DNA from: Paraprevotella xylaniphila YIT 11841
GTDB taxonomy: Bacteria > Bacteroidota > Bacteroidia > Bacteroidales > Bacteroidaceae
Assembly: GCF_000205165.1 (NCBI RefSeq)
Contig: NZ_GL883880.1
Span: forward strand, 62,001-126,000
Length of the DNA: 64,000 nt
Reading direction: 5' to 3'
The notes under the pieces were generated by a model. It saw only the letters and a program-made list of their open reading frames with translations, had not been told where the DNA came from and did no database searches. Positions 9,427-19,407 of the stretch are shown here, one piece after another (positions within the stretch are counted from its first letter, which is position 1; the number at the start of each line of letters is the position of its first letter). Position numbers and translations under genes: made by a program.

Positions 9427-9959
9427 AAACGGACTACGAAATCAGGCAAGAGACGGAGAAAGACTATCCGCAAGTTTTCAAGTTGGTGGAAGAAGCCTTC
9501 CGGGACATGGAGGAGAGCGACCATCGCGAACAGTTTCTGGTGGGGCGGCTTCGGCATTCCCCCGCATTTGTTCCGGAACTTTCTTTGGTGGCCGACGGGG
9601 ACGGCGGCGTGGTCGGCTACGGCCTGATGACCCGTGTGTCGATTCGTTCGGGAAAACTGGAGGCGGAATCCTTGGCGCTGGCTCCCGTAGCCGTACGGCC
9701 GGACAGGCAATCCATGGGCATAGGCAGTGCCTTGATTCGGGAACTGCATGCACGGGCCGCCCGGTTGGGCTACAAGTCGGCCGTCGTGTTGGGGCATGAA
9801 GGGTTTTATCCCCGTTTCGGATACAGGAAAGCTTCGGACTATGGAATAGCATTTCCTTTTGATGTCCCGGCGGAATGTTGTATGGCCGCCGAGTTGGTGG
9901 CCGGAGGGTTGCGCGGCACACAGGGTATGGTATGCTATCCGGAAGCGTTTATGGAGTGA
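9423..9959 (+). CDS. GNAT family N-acetyltransferase (YhbS-like)
   Basis: 178 residues. Acetyl-CoA-dependent acyltransferase fold: beta strands up to VRPDRQSMGIGSALIRE (about residues 97-113), which contains the R/Q-x-x-G-x-G/A pyrophosphate loop, then HEGFYPRFGYRKAS, the characteristic C-terminal strand of the YhbS subgroup. Acceptor unknown. Start overlaps the SIMPL gene stop (ATGA). No SD is visible, as usual here. Confidence 0.88.
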   Translation: MKTDYEIRQETEKDYPQVFKLVEEAFRDMEESDHREQFLVGRLRHSPAFVPELSLVADGDGGVVGYGLMTRVSIRSGKLEAESLALAPVAVRPDRQSMGIGSALIRELHARAARLGYKSAVVLGHEGFYPRFGYRKASDYGIAFPFDVPAECCMAAELVAGGLRGTQGMVCYPEAFME

Positions 9960-10571
9960 AGGGGGACTGCCATTCATTTTGTCATATTGTCAGAATGTCA
10001 AATCCGAACCCGTGAGAATCGCGTGTATGGGAGCAGGGCAAGCCTCCGAAGATTTTAAGCGATTCTCGCGGCTTTCGCCAGATTCAAAAAGAAAGGACAA
10101 ACGCGGTAGTGCCTGTCATTTGGGTGGGTCCGGCGGTGCGCCCTGCCGTATGGTGAGCCGTTCCGCGTAAGTTGGTTGGGACTTTCCGGGTACAGGATGT
10201 CGCGGTGCCCTTGTCGGACGAATAAGAGCTAATAAATTCGCCATGCGCAGGAAAAGCCGGTAAAAAAGGCCGTGGAGCAGGTCTTCGCTTTGATATTCGG
10301 ACGTGCGTTTTCCAATCTGCGCCAAGTGAAAAATCGCTTTCAGCCGAACGATTTTCCGTTTGGCGCAGAATGATTTGATTCTTGCCACGAAAAAACGAAA
10401 AAAACTCCGGTTGTCGCCTCTCTGACAACGGCATCATAATCGGACGGCCCCGAAAGGGAAGCTTTTTTCCATGCTTCGCCTTCGGGGCCGTCTTCATGAT
10501 TTGCGTCTTTAGGAATGACTTTATGCTTCTTTTTTAAGGTTTTTGGTGACACTTTGTCCGCATGCCATGGC
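9960..10571. other. 612-bp gene-free region with three long inverted repeats
   Basis: No convincing gene. Open frames of 86-137 codons overlap on both strands without recognisable domains. Three inverted repeats stand out: GAGAATCGC 10014-10022 with its complement at 10059-10067; TCTGCGCCAA 10316-10325 with 10360-10369, enclosing a second nested pair (AAAATCG 10330-10336 / CGATTTT 10349-10355); and ACGGCCCCGAA 10444-10454 with 10481-10491. The last could terminate the PBP1A transcript. The block may be a structured RNA or a dispersed intergenic repeat. Confidence 0.5.
10444..10491 (-). terminator. hairpin downstream of the PBP1A gene
   Basis: Perfect 11-bp stem (ACGGCCCCGAA/TTCGGGGCCGT) extended inwards by a GAAGC/GCTTC stem. 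It lies 80 bases beyond the PBP1A stop in its direction of transcription. No strong T-tract follows on either side, so the terminator role is an inference. Confidence 0.45.
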
Positions 10572-12899
10572 TTATTCAAAAACCTCGTCGATGCCGCCAT
10601 ATTCCTCCACCGGTGCCTCTTCTGTCAGGATGGTGTCCTGGCAAGGGTCGAACCCTTCGGGAATGCTGAACTTCTCGTCGGGGGAATATCCCAAGTCTTT
10701 GTCTTTATATACCTTTTGGAAGAAATAGGCGCAGACGGGCAAAGCCGAAGAGGCTCCCTGCCCGTACGTCATGCTGTTGAAATGGATGTCGCGGTCTTCG
10801 CCGCCCACCCAACAACCGGCGGAAAGCGATGGCGTGAAGCATACGAACCAACCGTCGGAGTTCCGGTTGGTGGTTCCCGTCTTGCCTCCCATGTCTGCGT
10901 TGACATGGTAACGGAAACGCATGCGTCCGCCCGTACCTCCGTTCATTACGCCTTGCAGCATGATAATCATTTTATAAGCGCTTTCCTCGCTGATGACTTC
11001 CGTCATGCGGGGTTGGAACTCCCCTACCACATTCCCTTCGTTGTCTTCTATCCGCGACACGAAAAGGGGAGCCGTGCGGATGCCGCGGTTGGCAAAGGCG
11101 GTATATGAACTGACCATCTCTGCCACGGAGATTTCACAAGGACCGAGGCACAGCGACATGGAAGGATGGATGTCGCGGTTGAGCACGCCGAACTCGTGAA
11201 TCAGCCGTACCAAAGCCGACGGACTGAGGCGGCTCATCAGGTAGGCAGAAATCCAGTTGTTAGACTGGGCCAGTCCCCATTTCAACGTAACCATTTCCCC
11301 GTATCGGGAGCGGCTACCGTTGCGGGGAGTCCAAGGCTTTCCGGCCACGATATACGTCTGTTGCACGTTCGGCGCAAGGTCGCAGGGCGACATGCCGTTT
11401 TCCATGGCTAGCGTATAGAGGAATGGTTTGACGGTAGACCCGACCTGGCGTCGGCCCACTCCGGCCATGTCGTATTGGAAATAGCGGTAATCCGGTCCGC
11501 CCACGTAGGCTTTCACGTATCCCGTGCGGGTGTCCATGCACATGAATCCTGCACGCAGGAAACTTTTGTAATAGCGGATGGAATCCATTGGTGTCATGAT
11601 GGTATCCACTTCGCCGTGGTAAGAGAAAACGGTCATTTCTTGTGGCGTGTTGAACGACTTTTTGATGTCTTCTTCGCTAGCTCCGTTTTTCTTCATGGTG
11701 ATATAGCGCTCGCTTTGTTCCATCGAACGGCGCATGATTTTTTCCACCTCCTTAGTAGAAAGTTGGTTGGAGAACGGACGTGTCGTCTGGTGACGTTTTT
11801 CTTTGTCGAAGATGGGCTGCAGGTAACCGGCCACATGCTCTTCCACGCTTTCTTCCGCATATTGTTGCATGCGTGAGTCGATGGTGGTGTAGATTTTCAG
11901 GCCGTCCGTATATAGGTTATAAGGCGTACCGTCCTTTTTCCGGTTCTTGTTGCACCACCCGTATAAAGGGTCGGTTTCCCATGCCAACGAATCCTCATAA
12001 TACTTTTGGTCTTGCCATGAAGCATAATCGCTTCGGTCGGGTTCTTTGGCCATCAACATCGTGCGCAGCCGTTCGCGCAGGTAAGTGGCCAGTCCTTCTT
12101 TGTGGTCCACGCGGTGGAAACGCAGCCCGATGGGTTCCAACTTGTGCAGCTCGGCATCTGCCTTGCTCAAATAACCGGCCTTGACCATCTGGTCCAGTAC
12201 CACGTTGCGCCGCTCACGGCAACGTTCCGGTTTCCGCACCGGATTGAAATAAGACGGGTTTTTGCACATGCCGATAAGCGTCGCCGCCTCACATACCGAA
12301 AGGTTCTGCGGTTCTTTGTTGAAGTATGTGCGGGATGCCGTCTTGATGCCCACGGCATTATGCAGGAAGTCGAAATAGTTGAGGTACATGGTGATGATTT
12401 CCTCCTTGGTATAGTACCGTTCCAACTTGACTGCAATCACCCACTCTATGGGTTTCTGCAAGGCACGCTCCATCGTGCTCTGCGCCACGTCGCTATAAAG
12501 TTGTTTGGCCAGTTGCTGCGTAATGGTACTTCCTCCCCCGGCATTGCTTTGCCCAAGGATACCACGCTTTACCACGGCCCGCGCCAAAGCACGGTAGTCG
12601 ATGCCCGAATGATCATAAAAGCGCTCGTCTTCCGTGGCCACTAACGCCTTGACCAACCAAGGGGAAAGGTCGTCGAAGCCCACGAAAATACGGTTGGCCC
12701 GGCTGTACGACCAGGTACCCAGAAGTTTGCCGTCGGCCGAAACGGCCTGTGACGCGTATTTGTTGACGGGGTTTTCTAATTGATATAAGTTCGGCATGTA
12801 TCCAATCCATCCGTGCCAGATGGCGTAAAAAGCCAAGGAAACTGCACTGACGCAAAGAAACAAAATCACCCACAAAGTGATTACAAACTTCTTCCTCAT
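10572..12899 (-). CDS. penicillin-binding protein 1A (bifunctional class A PBP)
   Basis: 775 residues from the preferred start. Peptidoglycan glycosyltransferase plus transpeptidase anchored by one N-terminal helix (about residues 3-27). GT51 motifs: [12 protein letters not shown] with Glu90 as probable catalytic base, and [12 protein letters not shown]. Transpeptidase motifs: STVK with nucleophile Ser488, SNN downstream, and KTGT near the C-terminus. The ATG at 12899 ([10 protein letters not shown]) starts the membrane anchor directly; an upstream in-frame ATG at 12938 would add 13 residues before the anchor and is less likely. Stands alone on the minus strand; divergent from pyrB. Confidence 0.95.
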   Translation of the reverse strand: MRKKFVITLWVILFLCVSAVSLAFYAIWHGWIGYMPNLYQLENPVNKYASQAVSADGKLLGTWSYSRANRIFVGFDDLSPWLVKALVATEDERFYDHSGIDYRALARAVVKRGILGQSNAGGGSTITQQLAKQLYSDVAQSTMERALQKPIEWVIAVKLERYYTKEEIITMYLNYFDFLHNAVGIKTASRTYFNKEPQNLSVCEAATLIGMCKNPSYFNPVRKPERCRERRNVVLDQMVKAGYLSKADAELHKLEPIGLRFHRVDHKEGLATYLRERLRTMLMAKEPDRSDYASWQDQKYYEDSLAWETDPLYGWCNKNRKKDGTPYNLYTDGLKIYTTIDSRMQQYAEESVEEHVAGYLQPIFDKEKRHQTTRPFSNQLSTKEVEKIMRRSMEQSERYITMKKNGASEEDIKKSFNTPQEMTVFSYHGEVDTIMTPMDSIRYYKSFLRAGFMCMDTRTGYVKAYVGGPDYRYFQYDMAGVGRRQVGSTVKPFLYTLAMENGMSPCDLAPNVQQTYIVAGKPWTPRNGSRSRYGEMVTLKWGLAQSNNWISAYLMSRLSPSALVRLIHEFGVLNRDIHPSMSLCLGPCEISVAEMVSSYTAFANRGIRTAPLFVSRIEDNEGNVVGEFQPRMTEVISEESAYKMIIMLQGVMNGGTGGRMRFRYHVNADMGGKTGTTNRNSDGWFVCFTPSLSAGCWVGGEDRDIHFNSMTYGQGASSALPVCAYFFQKVYKDKDLGYSPDEKFSIPEGFDPCQDTILTEEAPVEEYGGIDEVFE

Positions 12900-13027
12900 A
12901 AATCTTTTTCTTTCATTTATCAAAGTGGCAAAGTGCAAAATTACAAATAAACTTTATAATAGGCTGTTTATTTGTGGAAAAGTTAACGAAATGATGCGCA
13001 CTCCTCTCTCGTTCCACTTTTTTTATG

Positions 13028-13035
13028 TAACTTTG
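13028..13035 (+). promoter_or_regulatory. -7 promoter element of pyrB
   Basis: TAACTTTG matches TAnnTTTG exactly and lies 43 bases before the pyrB ATG. No good -33 TTTG is found at 19-21 bases upstream. Confidence 0.5.
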
Positions 13036-13077
13036 AAAGCTGAAGAAATTCTATATATAAGCAAAAAGAAATCCGAA

Positions 13078-14025
13078 ATGGAAAACAGGAGTTTGGTAAC
13101 TATTGCAGACCATTCCAAGGAAAAGATCATGTATCTGCTCAGAATGGCCGGAGAATTTGAGAAACATACCAACCGCAAGCTGTTGGAGGGTAAAGTCGTG
13201 GCTACTTTGTTTTTTGAACCGTCTACGAGGACACGGTTGAGTTTTGAAACGGCAGCTAACCGTTTGGGAGCGCGCGTCATAGGGTTTACCGACCCGAAAG
13301 TGACCAGTTCCACCAAGGGCGAAACCCTGAAAGACACCATCATGATGGTAAGCAATTATGCCGATTTGATTGTCATGCGGCATTATCTGGAGGGGGCGGC
13401 CCGTTATGCTTCCGAGGTGTCTCCGGTGCCCATTATCAATGCGGGCGACGGGGCCAACCAACATCCTTCGCAGACCATGTTGGACCTTTATTCCATTTAT
13501 AAGACGCAAGGCACGCTTGACAACTTGCAAATTTATATGGTTGGTGATTTGAAATACGGACGCACTGTACACTCTTTGCTGATGGCCATGCGTCATTTCA
13601 ACCCTACGTTTCATTTCATTGCCCCCGAAGAGCTGAAGATGCCGGACGTGTACAAGCAGTATTGCGACATTCATCATATAAAATATGTGGAACACACGGA
13701 CTTTACCGCCGATACCATTGCCGGGGCGGACATTCTCTACATGACCCGTGTACAAAAGGAGCGGTTTACCGACCTGATGGAGTATGAACGGGTGAAGGAC
13801 CTCTATCTGCTCAAACTTTCCATGTTGAAGAAAGCCAAGGACAATATGCGTATCTTGCATCCGCTCCCCCGCGTGAACGAAATCGAGTACGCCATCGACG
13901 ACGACCCGCACGCTTATTATTTCGAGCAGGCCCACAACGGCCTGTTTGCGCGGCAGGCTTTGATATGCGACGCCTTGGGGCTGACCTTGGACGATGTGAT
14001 GAACGACCGGACGATTATTGACTAA
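13078..14025 (+). CDS. pyrB: aspartate carbamoyltransferase catalytic subunit
   Basis: 315 residues. Condenses carbamoyl phosphate and aspartate in pyrimidine synthesis. The carbamoyl-phosphate loop [12 protein letters not shown] (near residue 45), the HPLPR motif near 260 and [14 protein letters not shown] (near 125) are all present. The start at 13078 ([13 protein letters not shown]) gives family length and follows a good -7 box; the open frame extends 200 bases further upstream but that part is AT-rich and non-coding in character. Directly followed by pyrI (17 bases), as in most bacteria with the dodecameric enzyme. Confidence 0.97.
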   Translation: MENRSLVTIADHSKEKIMYLLRMAGEFEKHTNRKLLEGKVVATLFFEPSTRTRLSFETAANRLGARVIGFTDPKVTSSTKGETLKDTIMMVSNYADLIVMRHYLEGAARYASEVSPVPIINAGDGANQHPSQTMLDLYSIYKTQGTLDNLQIYMVGDLKYGRTVHSLLMAMRHFNPTFHFIAPEELKMPDVYKQYCDIHHIKYVEHTDFTADTIAGADILYMTRVQKERFTDLMEYERVKDLYLLKLSMLKKAKDNMRILHPLPRVNEIEYAIDDDPHAYYFEQAHNGLFARQALICDALGLTLDDVMNDRTIID

Positions 14026-14042
14026 AATACCGTAAGCATACA

Positions 14043-14498
14043 ATGAAGAGACAAGAACTTTTGGTGGCCGCGCTTGAAAGCGGTACGGTGATAGACCACA
14101 TTCCATCTAGCAAGCTCTTTGAGGTGGTCAACCTGCTCCACCTCGAACAGATGAAGACTTCCATTACTGTGGGCTACAACTTGAAGAGCAAGAAAATGGG
14201 ACATAAGAGCATCATCAAAATTGCGGGCAAGTTTTTCTCGGACGAAGAACTGAACCAGTTGGCCGTGGTGAGCCCGAACGTGACCTTATGTATTATAAAG
14301 GACTATGAGGTCGTGGAGAAAAAGGAAGTCGTTTTGCCCGAAGAACTGAAAGGTATCGTGAAGTGTGCCAATCCCAAGTGCATTACGAACAACGAACCGA
14401 TGAAAACATATTTTCATGCCGTACCGGGCAAGGAAGGTGTGCTTCGTTGCCATTATTGTAATAAAGAGGTGGATTTGGACCACGTTAAACTGGTGTAA
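14043..14498 (+). CDS. pyrI: aspartate carbamoyltransferase regulatory subunit
   Basis: 151 residues. Binds CTP/ATP and the catalytic trimer. The nucleotide-binding N-terminal domain ([16 protein letters not shown]) and the C-terminal zinc domain with four cysteines (C-x5-C around CANPKC, then CHYC) are visible. Usual length. Operon with pyrB, then a flavin reductase gene 11 bases on. Confidence 0.97.
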   Translation: MKRQELLVAALESGTVIDHIPSSKLFEVVNLLHLEQMKTSITVGYNLKSKKMGHKSIIKIAGKFFSDEELNQLAVVSPNVTLCIIKDYEVVEKKEVVLPEELKGIVKCANPKCITNNEPMKTYFHAVPGKEGVLRCHYCNKEVDLDHVKLV

Positions 14499-14509
14499 CC
14501 CTTTCGGCT

Positions 14510-15079
14510 ATGAAGCAAGACTGGAAACCCGGAACTATGATTTATCCCCTGCCCGCCTTGTTGGTCAGTTGTGGCAGCACGCCGGAGGATTATAATTTGT
14601 TCACCGTGGCGTGGGCAGGAACCATTTGCACCAATCCGGCCATGTGCTACATCTCCGTACGACCGGAACGGCATTCTTACGCGCTTATCAAGCAAAGCAT
14701 GGAGTTTGTCCTCAACCTGACTACCGAAGACATGGCGTACGCCACGGATTGGTGCGGCGTGCGTTCGGGGCGCGATTACCGTAAATTCGAGGAAATGAAG
14801 CTCACTCCGGGAAAGGCCCGCATGGTGGCAGCCCCCATCGTGGAGGAATCGCCGTTGAACATAGAGTGCCGTGTGAAAGAGGTTGTATCTTTAGGGTCGC
14901 ATGACATGTTCATCGCGGAAGTACTGAATGTGAAAGCCGATGAGCGTTATTTGGACGAGCAGAGCGGGAAATGGAGCCTGGACGCCAGTCACCCTTTGGT
15001 TTACCTCCACGGGGCTTACTATGGCTTGGGCAGGAAAATCGGTAAATTCGGTTGGAGCGTGGAGAAAAAGAAAGAATGA
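14510..15079 (+). CDS. flavin reductase family protein (flavoredoxin-like)
   Basis: 189 residues. FMN-binding split-barrel protein; the [26 protein letters not shown] start and the [12 protein letters not shown] and [12 protein letters not shown] segments match flavoredoxin-type flavin reductases, which use NAD(P)H or pass electrons to partner proteins. It sits 11 bases after pyrI and 26 bases before glyA, so it may be read with either. Partner enzyme unknown. Confidence 0.88.
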   Translation: MKQDWKPGTMIYPLPALLVSCGSTPEDYNLFTVAWAGTICTNPAMCYISVRPERHSYALIKQSMEFVLNLTTEDMAYATDWCGVRSGRDYRKFEEMKLTPGKARMVAAPIVEESPLNIECRVKEVVSLGSHDMFIAEVLNVKADERYLDEQSGKWSLDASHPLVYLHGAYYGLGRKIGKFGWSVEKKKE

Positions 15080-15105
15080 AATCCAATTATTTAAAGTCAA
15101 TAAAA

Positions 15106-16386
15106 ATGAAAACAGACACAACAGTATTTGATTTGATTGAAAAAGAGCACCAACGGCAGCTCAAAGGAATCGAACTCATCGCATCGGAGAATTTCGTGAG
15201 CGACGAAGTGATGAAAGCCATGGGGTCTTGGCTGACGAACAAGTACGCCGAGGGATATCCGGGAAAGAGGTACTACGGAGGCTGCCAGGTGGTGGACGAA
15301 GTGGAGAGCTTGGCCATCGAACGGGTATGCAAACTGTTCGGTGCCGAGTACGCCAATGTGCAGCCCCACTCGGGAGCGCAGGCCAATGCTGCGGTATTTT
15401 TGGCATGCCTGAAGCCGGGTGACACCTTCATGGGCTTGAATCTGGACCACGGAGGCCATTTGTCCCATGGTTCGGCTGTGAATACTTCCGGTATCCTCTA
15501 CCATGCCATCGGTTACAACCTCAACAAGGAAACCGGCCGTGTGGATTACGACGAGATGGAGAAACTGGCTCTTGAACATCGCCCGAAAATGATTATCGGC
15601 GGCGGTTCGGCTTACAGCCGCGAGTGGGATTATGCCCGCATGCGTGAGATTGCCGACAAGGTTGGTGCCATATTCATGGTAGACATGGCACATCCGGCCG
15701 GTTTGATTGCAGCCGGACTGTTGGAGAATCCGGTAAAGTATGCCCATATCGTGACTTCTACCACCCACAAGACATTAAGAGGTCCGCGCGGGGGTATCAT
15801 CCTGATGGGTAAAGACTTCGACAACCCTTGGGGATTGAAGACTCCGAAAGGCGAGGTGAAGAAAATGAGCCAACTGCTCAACAGTGCCGTTTTCCCCGGT
15901 ATCCAGGGTGGCCCGTTGGAGCATGTGATTGCCGCCAAGGCCGTGGCTTTCAACGAGGCGTTGCAACCCGAATTCAAGGAATGGGCTAAACAGGTACAGA
16001 AGAATGCCAAGGTTTTGGCCGATGAACTGATGAAACGCGGTTTCGACATCGTAAGTGGCGGAACAGACAACCACTCCATGTTGGTGGACTTGCGTAGCAA
16101 ATATCCCGACTTGACGGGCAAGGTGGCCGAAAAAGCCTTGGTAGCAGCCGACATTACGGTGAACAAGAACATGGTGCCGTTCGACAGCCGCAGTGCGTTC
16201 CAGACTTCCGGCATCCGTTTAGGTACGCCGGCCATTACGACACGTGGGGCAAAAGAAGATTTGATGGTACTGGTTGCCGAGTTGATAGAAAAGGTATTGA
16301 ATGCGCCGGAAGATGAGAATGTCATTGCCGATGTGCGCAAGCAGGTGAACGAAGTGATGGCAGGTTATCCTTTGTTTGCTTATTAA
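15106..16386 (+). CDS. glyA: serine hydroxymethyltransferase
   Basis: 426 residues. Pyridoxal phosphate enzyme that interconverts serine and glycine and charges tetrahydrofolate. The PLP lysine is Lys222 in [38 protein letters not shown]-type N-terminus and [12 protein letters not shown] are typical. The start at 15106 (MKTDTTVFD) is preferred over the in-frame upstream start at 15052, which overlaps the flavin reductase gene and adds residues not seen in the family. Ends in a strong bidirectional terminator. Confidence 0.97.
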   Translation: MKTDTTVFDLIEKEHQRQLKGIELIASENFVSDEVMKAMGSWLTNKYAEGYPGKRYYGGCQVVDEVESLAIERVCKLFGAEYANVQPHSGAQANAAVFLACLKPGDTFMGLNLDHGGHLSHGSAVNTSGILYHAIGYNLNKETGRVDYDEMEKLALEHRPKMIIGGGSAYSREWDYARMREIADKVGAIFMVDMAHPAGLIAAGLLENPVKYAHIVTSTTHKTLRGPRGGIILMGKDFDNPWGLKTPKGEVKKMSQLLNSAVFPGIQGGPLEHVIAAKAVAFNEALQPEFKEWAKQVQKNAKVLADELMKRGFDIVSGGTDNHSMLVDLRSKYPDLTGKVAEKALVAADITVNKNMVPFDSRSAFQTSGIRLGTPAITTRGAKEDLMVLVAELIEKVLNAPEDENVIADVRKQVNEVMAGYPLFAY

Positions 16387-16416
16387 GAAATACGAATTGT
16401 CGGGAATAAGACTGAA

Positions 16417-16462
16417 AAAGAACCGGACTCCTGTAACCCTTATGGAGTCCGGTTCTTTTTTT
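16417..16462. terminator. bidirectional terminator between glyA and glycosyltransferase
   Basis: Perfect 15-bp stem AAAGAACCGGACTCC (16417-16431) / complement (16444-16458), 12-base loop, with a T-run to the right and an A-run to the left, placed between convergent genes. Confidence 0.9.
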
Positions 16463-17348
16463 ATTTCCCTCCCTTAGCAAAGTTGCAATAATAGCCTATT
16501 TTATAAAAGGCAAAGAAATACAGGTTGGGATGCCTGCCATACAAGTTCCGTCGTAACATCGGTTCGCACAGGCGAAACAACAGGAATACAAAAGAAACAA
16601 GATGCAATCGTTGGAGAATGCCGTACAGGCGCAGCATCTCCGAAGACCCCTCCAACTTCTTGCGGTGCACATAGAGCGTCCGTAATGACTCCTCCGTCTT
16701 TCGCAACACGTTGAGGTTCGTATCTAAGCCACAGTTCATCAAAGGATTGTCGATATGCAGGATTTTGATGCCTTCTTTTTTTAATGCCAATCCGAATAAA
16801 GTGTCTTCATGCCCGTAGTGCGTGATGGTTTCATCAAAAGGATGTTTGAGGAACGTTTCGCGGAGAATCATGAAATTAAACGTGCGGAAGACTTTGTAGG
16901 GGTGCAAAGCCCGTTTTTCGGCAGTGAAGTGAGGTTCGGCGTTTTTTTCGTAAAGATACGCTAAAGAAACCTCTGGTGACGGAAGCTGTTCCGGATGCAC
17001 CAAGCCTCCGTAAACGACTTCAGCCGCATTACGCACAGCCATGTACCGGGACAGGAAGTCGCTACCGACCACCGACGCATCACAATCCATAAAAATAAGG
17101 TAGTCATATCGGGCGAGGTGCCCCAAGATATTGCGGATACGCGAACGACCCACGTTTTCTTGTAATTCGATATATTTACAGCCGGGAATGCCGTTGATTT
17201 TACGGTTTTCACGCTTAAAGGCTTCCTCCGAAGCATCGTCAGCCACTAATATTTCGTAAGGGCATTCCAATCTTTCAGCCTGTTGTTGCAGGTCGGTCAC
17301 CAATTTAACGCACACGTAGTTATACGCCGGAATCAAAATGGAAAGCAT
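16461..17348 (-). CDS. glycosyltransferase family 2 protein
   Basis: 295 residues. GT-A fold: MLSILIPAYNY opens the nucleotide-binding strand, VADDASEE follows near residue 35, and FMDCDASV (near 90) supplies the DxD-type metal motif. The C-terminal part (HYGHEDTLFGLALKKEGIKI) is the acceptor-side ED motif of family 2 enzymes. C-terminal region is basic and hydrophobic, perhaps membrane associated. Transfers an unknown sugar, probably to cell-surface glycan. 33 bases after tilS on the same strand. Confidence 0.88.
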   Translation of the reverse strand: MLSILIPAYNYVCVKLVTDLQQQAERLECPYEILVADDASEEAFKRENRKINGIPGCKYIELQENVGRSRIRNILGHLARYDYLIFMDCDASVVGSDFLSRYMAVRNAAEVVYGGLVHPEQLPSPEVSLAYLYEKNAEPHFTAEKRALHPYKVFRTFNFMILRETFLKHPFDETITHYGHEDTLFGLALKKEGIKILHIDNPLMNCGLDTNLNVLRKTEESLRTLYVHRKKLEGSSEMLRLYGILQRLHLVSFVFLLFRLCEPMLRRNLYGRHPNLYFFAFYKIGYYCNFAKGGK

Positions 17349-17381
17349 ATTCTGTTTTATGGTATTTCGGTTTTCAAAACT

Positions 17382-18734
17382 TTATGAGGCCTGCGGGGTT
17401 CTTTGGCATTGTATGATGAGTACATGGTTCGTCTTGTCATCTATCCGGAAACGGTTGTCGCTCCGTTCGTTGACCAACCAAGCGATGTGCTCTCCGCTAC
17501 ATACGACTAACTGCCTTTCTTTTTCAAACAGGTTTTTCTGGCAGTTTGTCAGGTAGTCGCTTACCAATTTCTGCCCCGTCATGCCGAAAGGGACAAAACG
17601 GTCCCCTTCTTGCACGAGCCTTACCGTTATGGGATATTCTATTTTGTCCAGGTCCAGGCACACCGTATCCTTGCTTCGAGGTATCGTAAAATGCCGGTCA
17701 TAATGCACCCTGCGAATGAGGAAGGTAAGGTCTTGTGTTACTTTCACACATCCTTCCAATGGAAGGACATGGCACAAACACTTGTATTGTTCGTCTTTAC
17801 GGCTAAGCACAAGCGTTTTTCGGTCCCGAAGCAACCGCCATTCATGGCTTTCATAAACTTTTCCGGAACAACCATCTAAGTGGTCGAAAACCTCTTCCGC
17901 CTGAACGCTGTTGAAACCGTACGCGGACAGCAGTTCAAAGAGCACGGTGCGTGCGGCAGGAACAGCCTTCAAGGCTTGTATGTCGATACGGTCATTCCGG
18001 CATATACGCGCCTTCAAATCCTCTACGGCCATATTATATAAGGTATAGGCATCTTCCAGATGGCGTATCGTGCCTTGTAAGGTGTCGAGGATGGACGGGT
18101 TCACGGTTTTCAGCATCGGCAAGAACTCCAGACGGATTTTGTTACGGACGGCTTCCGTTTCCAGGTTCGTGCTGTCCGTGACGTAAGGCTGTCCTTTCCC
18201 GGCCAAATATCGTTCGATTTCTTTCCGGTTCGTGTCCAACATCGGGCGTATGACATAACCGTTATGGTAGCGCATGCCCGTCAAGCCTTTCAGCCCCGTG
18301 CCGCGGACCAGATGCAACAACAGTGTTTCCACGTTGTCGTCACGATGGTGTGCCACAGCAATTTTATCAAACCGCCAGTCTGCACGAAGCTCTTCAAAAT
18401 ATCCATAACGCAATTCACGTGCGGCCATTTCTATGCTGATACCTTTTTGACGGGCGTACGCCGCCGTGTCGAAATCTTTCGTATGCAAACGTATGGACCG
18501 TGAACGGCATAAATCGCGCACGAATTTCTCATCACGGTCGGACTCCTCCCCGCGCAGATGAAAATTACAGTGCACGGCTTCGCAATGGAAACCGGCCTGT
18601 TGCAGCACCAATAGCAAAGCCACGGAATCGGCTCCTCCACTCAAGGCCACAAGTATCTTGTCATCCGGTCCAACCAACTGGTGCTCCCGGATACACGACA
18701 TGACACTGTCATAAAAAAATTCTTCCTTCACCAT
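17382..18734 (-). CDS. tilS: tRNA(Ile)-lysidine synthetase
   Basis: 450 residues. ATP-dependent modification of C34 in tRNA-Ile(CAU) to lysidine; essential. N-terminal PP-loop SGGADS at residues 32-37, then HCNFHLRGEESDRDE and HHRDDNVETLLLHLVRGTGLKGL, and a C-terminal TilS domain (RLVQEGDRFVPFGMTGQKLVSDYL). Full length. A TATCTTTG -7 box on the minus strand lies at 18783-18776. Confidence 0.96.
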   Translation of the reverse strand: MVKEEFFYDSVMSCIREHQLVGPDDKILVALSGGADSVALLLVLQQAGFHCEAVHCNFHLRGEESDRDEKFVRDLCRSRSIRLHTKDFDTAAYARQKGISIEMAARELRYGYFEELRADWRFDKIAVAHHRDDNVETLLLHLVRGTGLKGLTGMRYHNGYVIRPMLDTNRKEIERYLAGKGQPYVTDSTNLETEAVRNKIRLEFLPMLKTVNPSILDTLQGTIRHLEDAYTLYNMAVEDLKARICRNDRIDIQALKAVPAARTVLFELLSAYGFNSVQAEEVFDHLDGCSGKVYESHEWRLLRDRKTLVLSRKDEQYKCLCHVLPLEGCVKVTQDLTFLIRRVHYDRHFTIPRSKDTVCLDLDKIEYPITVRLVQEGDRFVPFGMTGQKLVSDYLTNCQKNLFEKERQLVVCSGEHIAWLVNERSDNRFRIDDKTNHVLIIQCQRTPQAS

Positions 18735-18775
18735 ATCCTCTTGTCTAAAACAAACAAACCCGTTGCAGGAGTATG

Positions 18776-18783
18776 CAAAGATA
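18776..18783 (-). promoter_or_regulatory. -7 promoter element of tilS
   Basis: CAAAGATA on the + strand reads TATCTTTG on the minus strand, an exact TAnnTTTG match 41 bases before the tilS start. No convincing -33. Confidence 0.45.
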
Positions 18784-18910
18784 ACAAATAAGCCTTAAAA
18801 ATTAGCGATAGAAGTATTTTATTCTGTCGTTCCCTGTTCTCTTTTTCATAATATAAGGTAAAAAGACGGAATTTGTTCCCCACGGCTTATTCCGTTATCC
18901 GTTTTTACAT

Positions 18911-18918
18911 TATTTTTG
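18911..18918 (+). promoter_or_regulatory. -7 promoter element before small Cys-rich membrane protein
   Basis: TATTTTTG, exact TAnnTTTG match, 16 to 28 bases before the candidate ATGs of the following small gene. Confidence 0.4.
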
Positions 18919-18933
18919 TCCGATACATTTTAT

Positions 18934-19152
18934 ATGGTTCGACTTATGTGGCATGAATATATAGCTTATTTCATTATCGTGGTGGCTTTCTGTTGGGTGG
19001 GAAGGCGCGTATACCGGTTCATACGTCATCCGGAAGACTCGTCGGCATGTGCAAGTTGTACGGCAGACTGTAAATTGAGGGGGTTGAAACGCCCTACAAG
19101 GAAAGAAAAAAGGAGAAACTGCACCAAAAAAGAGGAAAATGCGCATAAATAA
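18934..19152 (+). CDS. small Cys-rich membrane protein (FeoB-associated-like)
   Basis: 72 residues from the ATG at 18934 (68 from the ATG at 18946). One hydrophobic helix (YIAYFIIVVAFCWVGRRVYRFI) is followed by a CASCTADCKLR cysteine cluster and a very basic tail. This resembles the FeoB-associated Cys-rich membrane proteins common in Bacteroidota, but no feo genes are near. A -7 box lies just upstream. The frame also opens at a TTG (18916) that overlaps the -7 box, so it was not used. Confidence 0.6.
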   Translation: MVRLMWHEYIAYFIIVVAFCWVGRRVYRFIRHPEDSSACASCTADCKLRGLKRPTRKEKRRNCTKKEENAHK

Positions 19153-19182
19153 TTGCGGTTTTCAAAAAAAGTTGTACCTTTG
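19153..19182 (+). promoter_or_regulatory. promoter of the tRNA-Cys pair
   Basis: TTG at 19153-19155 and a perfect TACCTTTG at 19175-19182, 19 bases apart; the first tRNA starts 17 bases on. Confidence 0.7.
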
Positions 19183-19199
19183 CAACGCAAAACGGAAAT

Positions 19200-19270
19200 G
19201 GTTCCCTGACCGAGTGGTTAGGTAGCGGTCTGCAAAACCGTCCACAGCAGTTCGAATCTGCTGGGAACCT
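19200..19270 (+). tRNA. tRNA-Cys (GCA), copy 1
   Basis: 71-nt cloverleaf. Acceptor arm GGTTCCC (19200-19206) pairs with GGGAACC (19263-19269); discriminator U73 is the cysteine identity base. Anticodon loop CTGCAAA gives GCA. T-arm CAGCAGTTCGAATCTGCTG is complete. CCA is not encoded. Start taken from the acceptor pairing. Confidence 0.96.
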
Positions 19271-19291
19271 CTTCCGAGATGCGAAGATGTT

Positions 19292-19362
19292 GGTTCCCTG
19301 ACCGAGTGGTTAGGTAGCGGTCTGCAAAACCGTCCACAGCAGTTCGAATCTGCTGGGAACCT
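19292..19362 (+). tRNA. tRNA-Cys (GCA), copy 2
   Basis: Identical 71-nt copy of the first tRNA-Cys, 21 bases downstream, with the same anticodon and U73 discriminator. The pair is followed by a strong terminator, so it is one transcription unit. Confidence 0.96.
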
Positions 19363-19371
19363 CTTGACAAG

Positions 19372-19400
19372 AAAGCCGTTTCAAGTAGAAACGGCTTTTT
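19372..19400 (+). terminator. terminator after tRNA-Cys pair
   Basis: AAAGCCGTTTC / GAAACGGCTTT perfect 11-bp stem with a 5-base loop and a T-tract. Confidence 0.9.
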
Positions 19401-19407
19401 GTATTCC

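Noticed and set aside
13051-14106. 351-codon minus-strand frame
   Set aside because: Antisense to pyrB, which is a certain gene.
19200-19362. tRNA-Cys genes as the attachment site of the conjugative element
   Set aside because: The element starts 15 kb away next to kdgK and no tRNA fragment repeats were seen there.
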